From RGEC01 sp044371405 (GTDB lineage Bacteria; Bacteroidota; Bacteroidia; NS11-12g; UBA955): DNA of 22,893 bases. Where the stretch lies: the NCBI GenBank assembly GCA_044371405.1, contig JBILTS010000024.1, positions 1 through 22,893 of the forward strand. Direction: 5' to 3'. The notes below the pieces were generated by a model that saw nothing but the letters and a program-made list of their open reading frames with translations, was not told the origin of the DNA and did no database searches. Shown here in pieces: positions 22,369 to 22,893 of this stretch (the first letter of the stretch is position 1; every line of letters begins with the position of its first letter). The translations under genes were made by a program, and so were the position numbers.

Positions 22369-22893
22369 ATGGACCCCATCAGCAATACCAACCGCAAACG
22401 CAAGAATGCTCCAATGTTACCGGCCGATTATCAGGGCCGTGTGCCTCCTCACGCCAGAGACCTTGAAGAGGCGGTGCTGGGTGCTATGATGCTGGAAAGT
22501 GAAAAAATCAGTGAGGTTATTGACATTTTGTCAGAGGCCCACTTCTACGCCCCGGAAAACAAAGTGGTTTTTCGTGCAATCAGTGCGCTGAACAATGAGG
22601 GTAAAACTGCAGTAGATCTGCTTACTGTCAATAATCACCTGCGTTCCACCAATGAACTTGAGCTGATTGGCGGAAGCTATTACCTGGCCATGCTTACCAA
22701 CAAGGTAACCAGTGCCGCAAATATCACCTTCCACGCCAGGATTTTGACGCAGAAAATGATTCAGCGAGAACTGATCAGGGTTAGCGGTGAAATTGCCCAT
22801 GATGCCTTTGATGATTCTGAAGACAGTTTTGTATTGCTGGATGACAGCGAAAGGAAACTATATGAAATTAAGAACAACGGTTTAAAGCGCAAT
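22369..22893 (+). CDS. dnaB: Replicative DNA helicase DnaB, N-terminal part (3' end beyond window)
   Basis: The frame is open from the ATG at 22369 to the window end (175 codons). After a basic leader (NRKRKNAPMLPADYQG) comes the DnaB N-terminal domain: RVPPHARDLEEAVLGAMMLE (24-43), then the FYAPENKVVFRAI, LTVNNHLRS, GGSYYLAMLTNKVTSAANI and ITFHARILTQKMIQRELIR segments typical of the family. The RecA-type helicase domain lies outside the window. DnaB is the ring helicase that unwinds DNA at the replication fork. The start is supported by the nearby TAATTTTG box and by the conserved distance to VPPHxxxxE. Divergent from clpC across 251 bases. Confidence 0.95.
   Translation, partial: MDPISNTNRKRKNAPMLPADYQGRVPPHARDLEEAVLGAMMLESEKISEVIDILSEAHFYAPENKVVFRAISALNNEGKTAVDLLTVNNHLRSTNELELIGGSYYLAMLTNKVTSAANITFHARILTQKMIQRELIRVSGEIAHDAFDDSEDSFVLLDDSERKLYEIKNNGLKRN

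Noticed and set aside
22531..22800. 89-codon minus-strand frame
   Set aside because: Antisense to the conserved DnaB N-terminal domain.

Overview
The window reads as chromosomal DNA of a free-living Bacteroidota, most like a Chitinophagales/Sphingobacteriia-type genome. The signs are a T9SS type A C-terminal sorting domain, PKD and Asp-box (BNR) surface proteins, a TamL-type lipoprotein homologue of TamA, a DUF4175 membrane protein, near absence of Shine-Dalgarno sequences, and recurrent TAnnTTTG boxes (the Bacteroidota -7 promoter element) close upstream of starts. No tRNA, rRNA, CRISPR array, insertion sequence or phage gene is visible. Every substantial reading frame is intact; two genes run off the window edges.

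Left part (1-5502, all minus strand). Transcription runs from an ABC-F protein of the YbiT type into a lipoprotein with a degenerate FKBP domain, closed by a clear intrinsic terminator. A SAM-dependent methyltransferase follows with its own promoter-like box, then an exported Asp-box repeat protein that continues past base 1.

Middle (5503-10731). ssb stands alone on the plus strand with its own terminator. It converges on a minus-strand group: a SpoU/TrmH-family RNA methyltransferase, a 1124-residue DUF4175 membrane/coiled-coil protein, and a small DCC-type thiol oxidoreductase whose start overlaps the DUF4175 stop.

Right part (10725-22893). The divergent plus-strand cluster is tamL, an M48 metalloprotease lipoprotein and an NlpC/P60 hydrolase; the last two overlap by ATGA. 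Together they look like an outer-membrane/peptidoglycan maintenance module. A 1508-residue beta-helix/PKD protein with a T9SS sorting signal follows and ends at a strong hairpin. A repeat-bearing convergent intergenic region separates it from clpC (minus). clpC is divergent from dnaB, whose 3' end lies beyond the window.

Most of the window is recognisable core and envelope genes. The parts not explained by standard annotation are: a REP-like array of about 70-bp units between the PKD gene and clpC, preceded by a 9-bp inverted repeat; matched 7-9-7 inverted repeats between clpC and dnaB; near-leaderless promoter placement at several genes; overlapping divergent starts of the SpoU methyltransferase and tamL; loss of key residues in the FKBP and ABC-F proteins; and the poorly characterised DUF4175-DCC pair.
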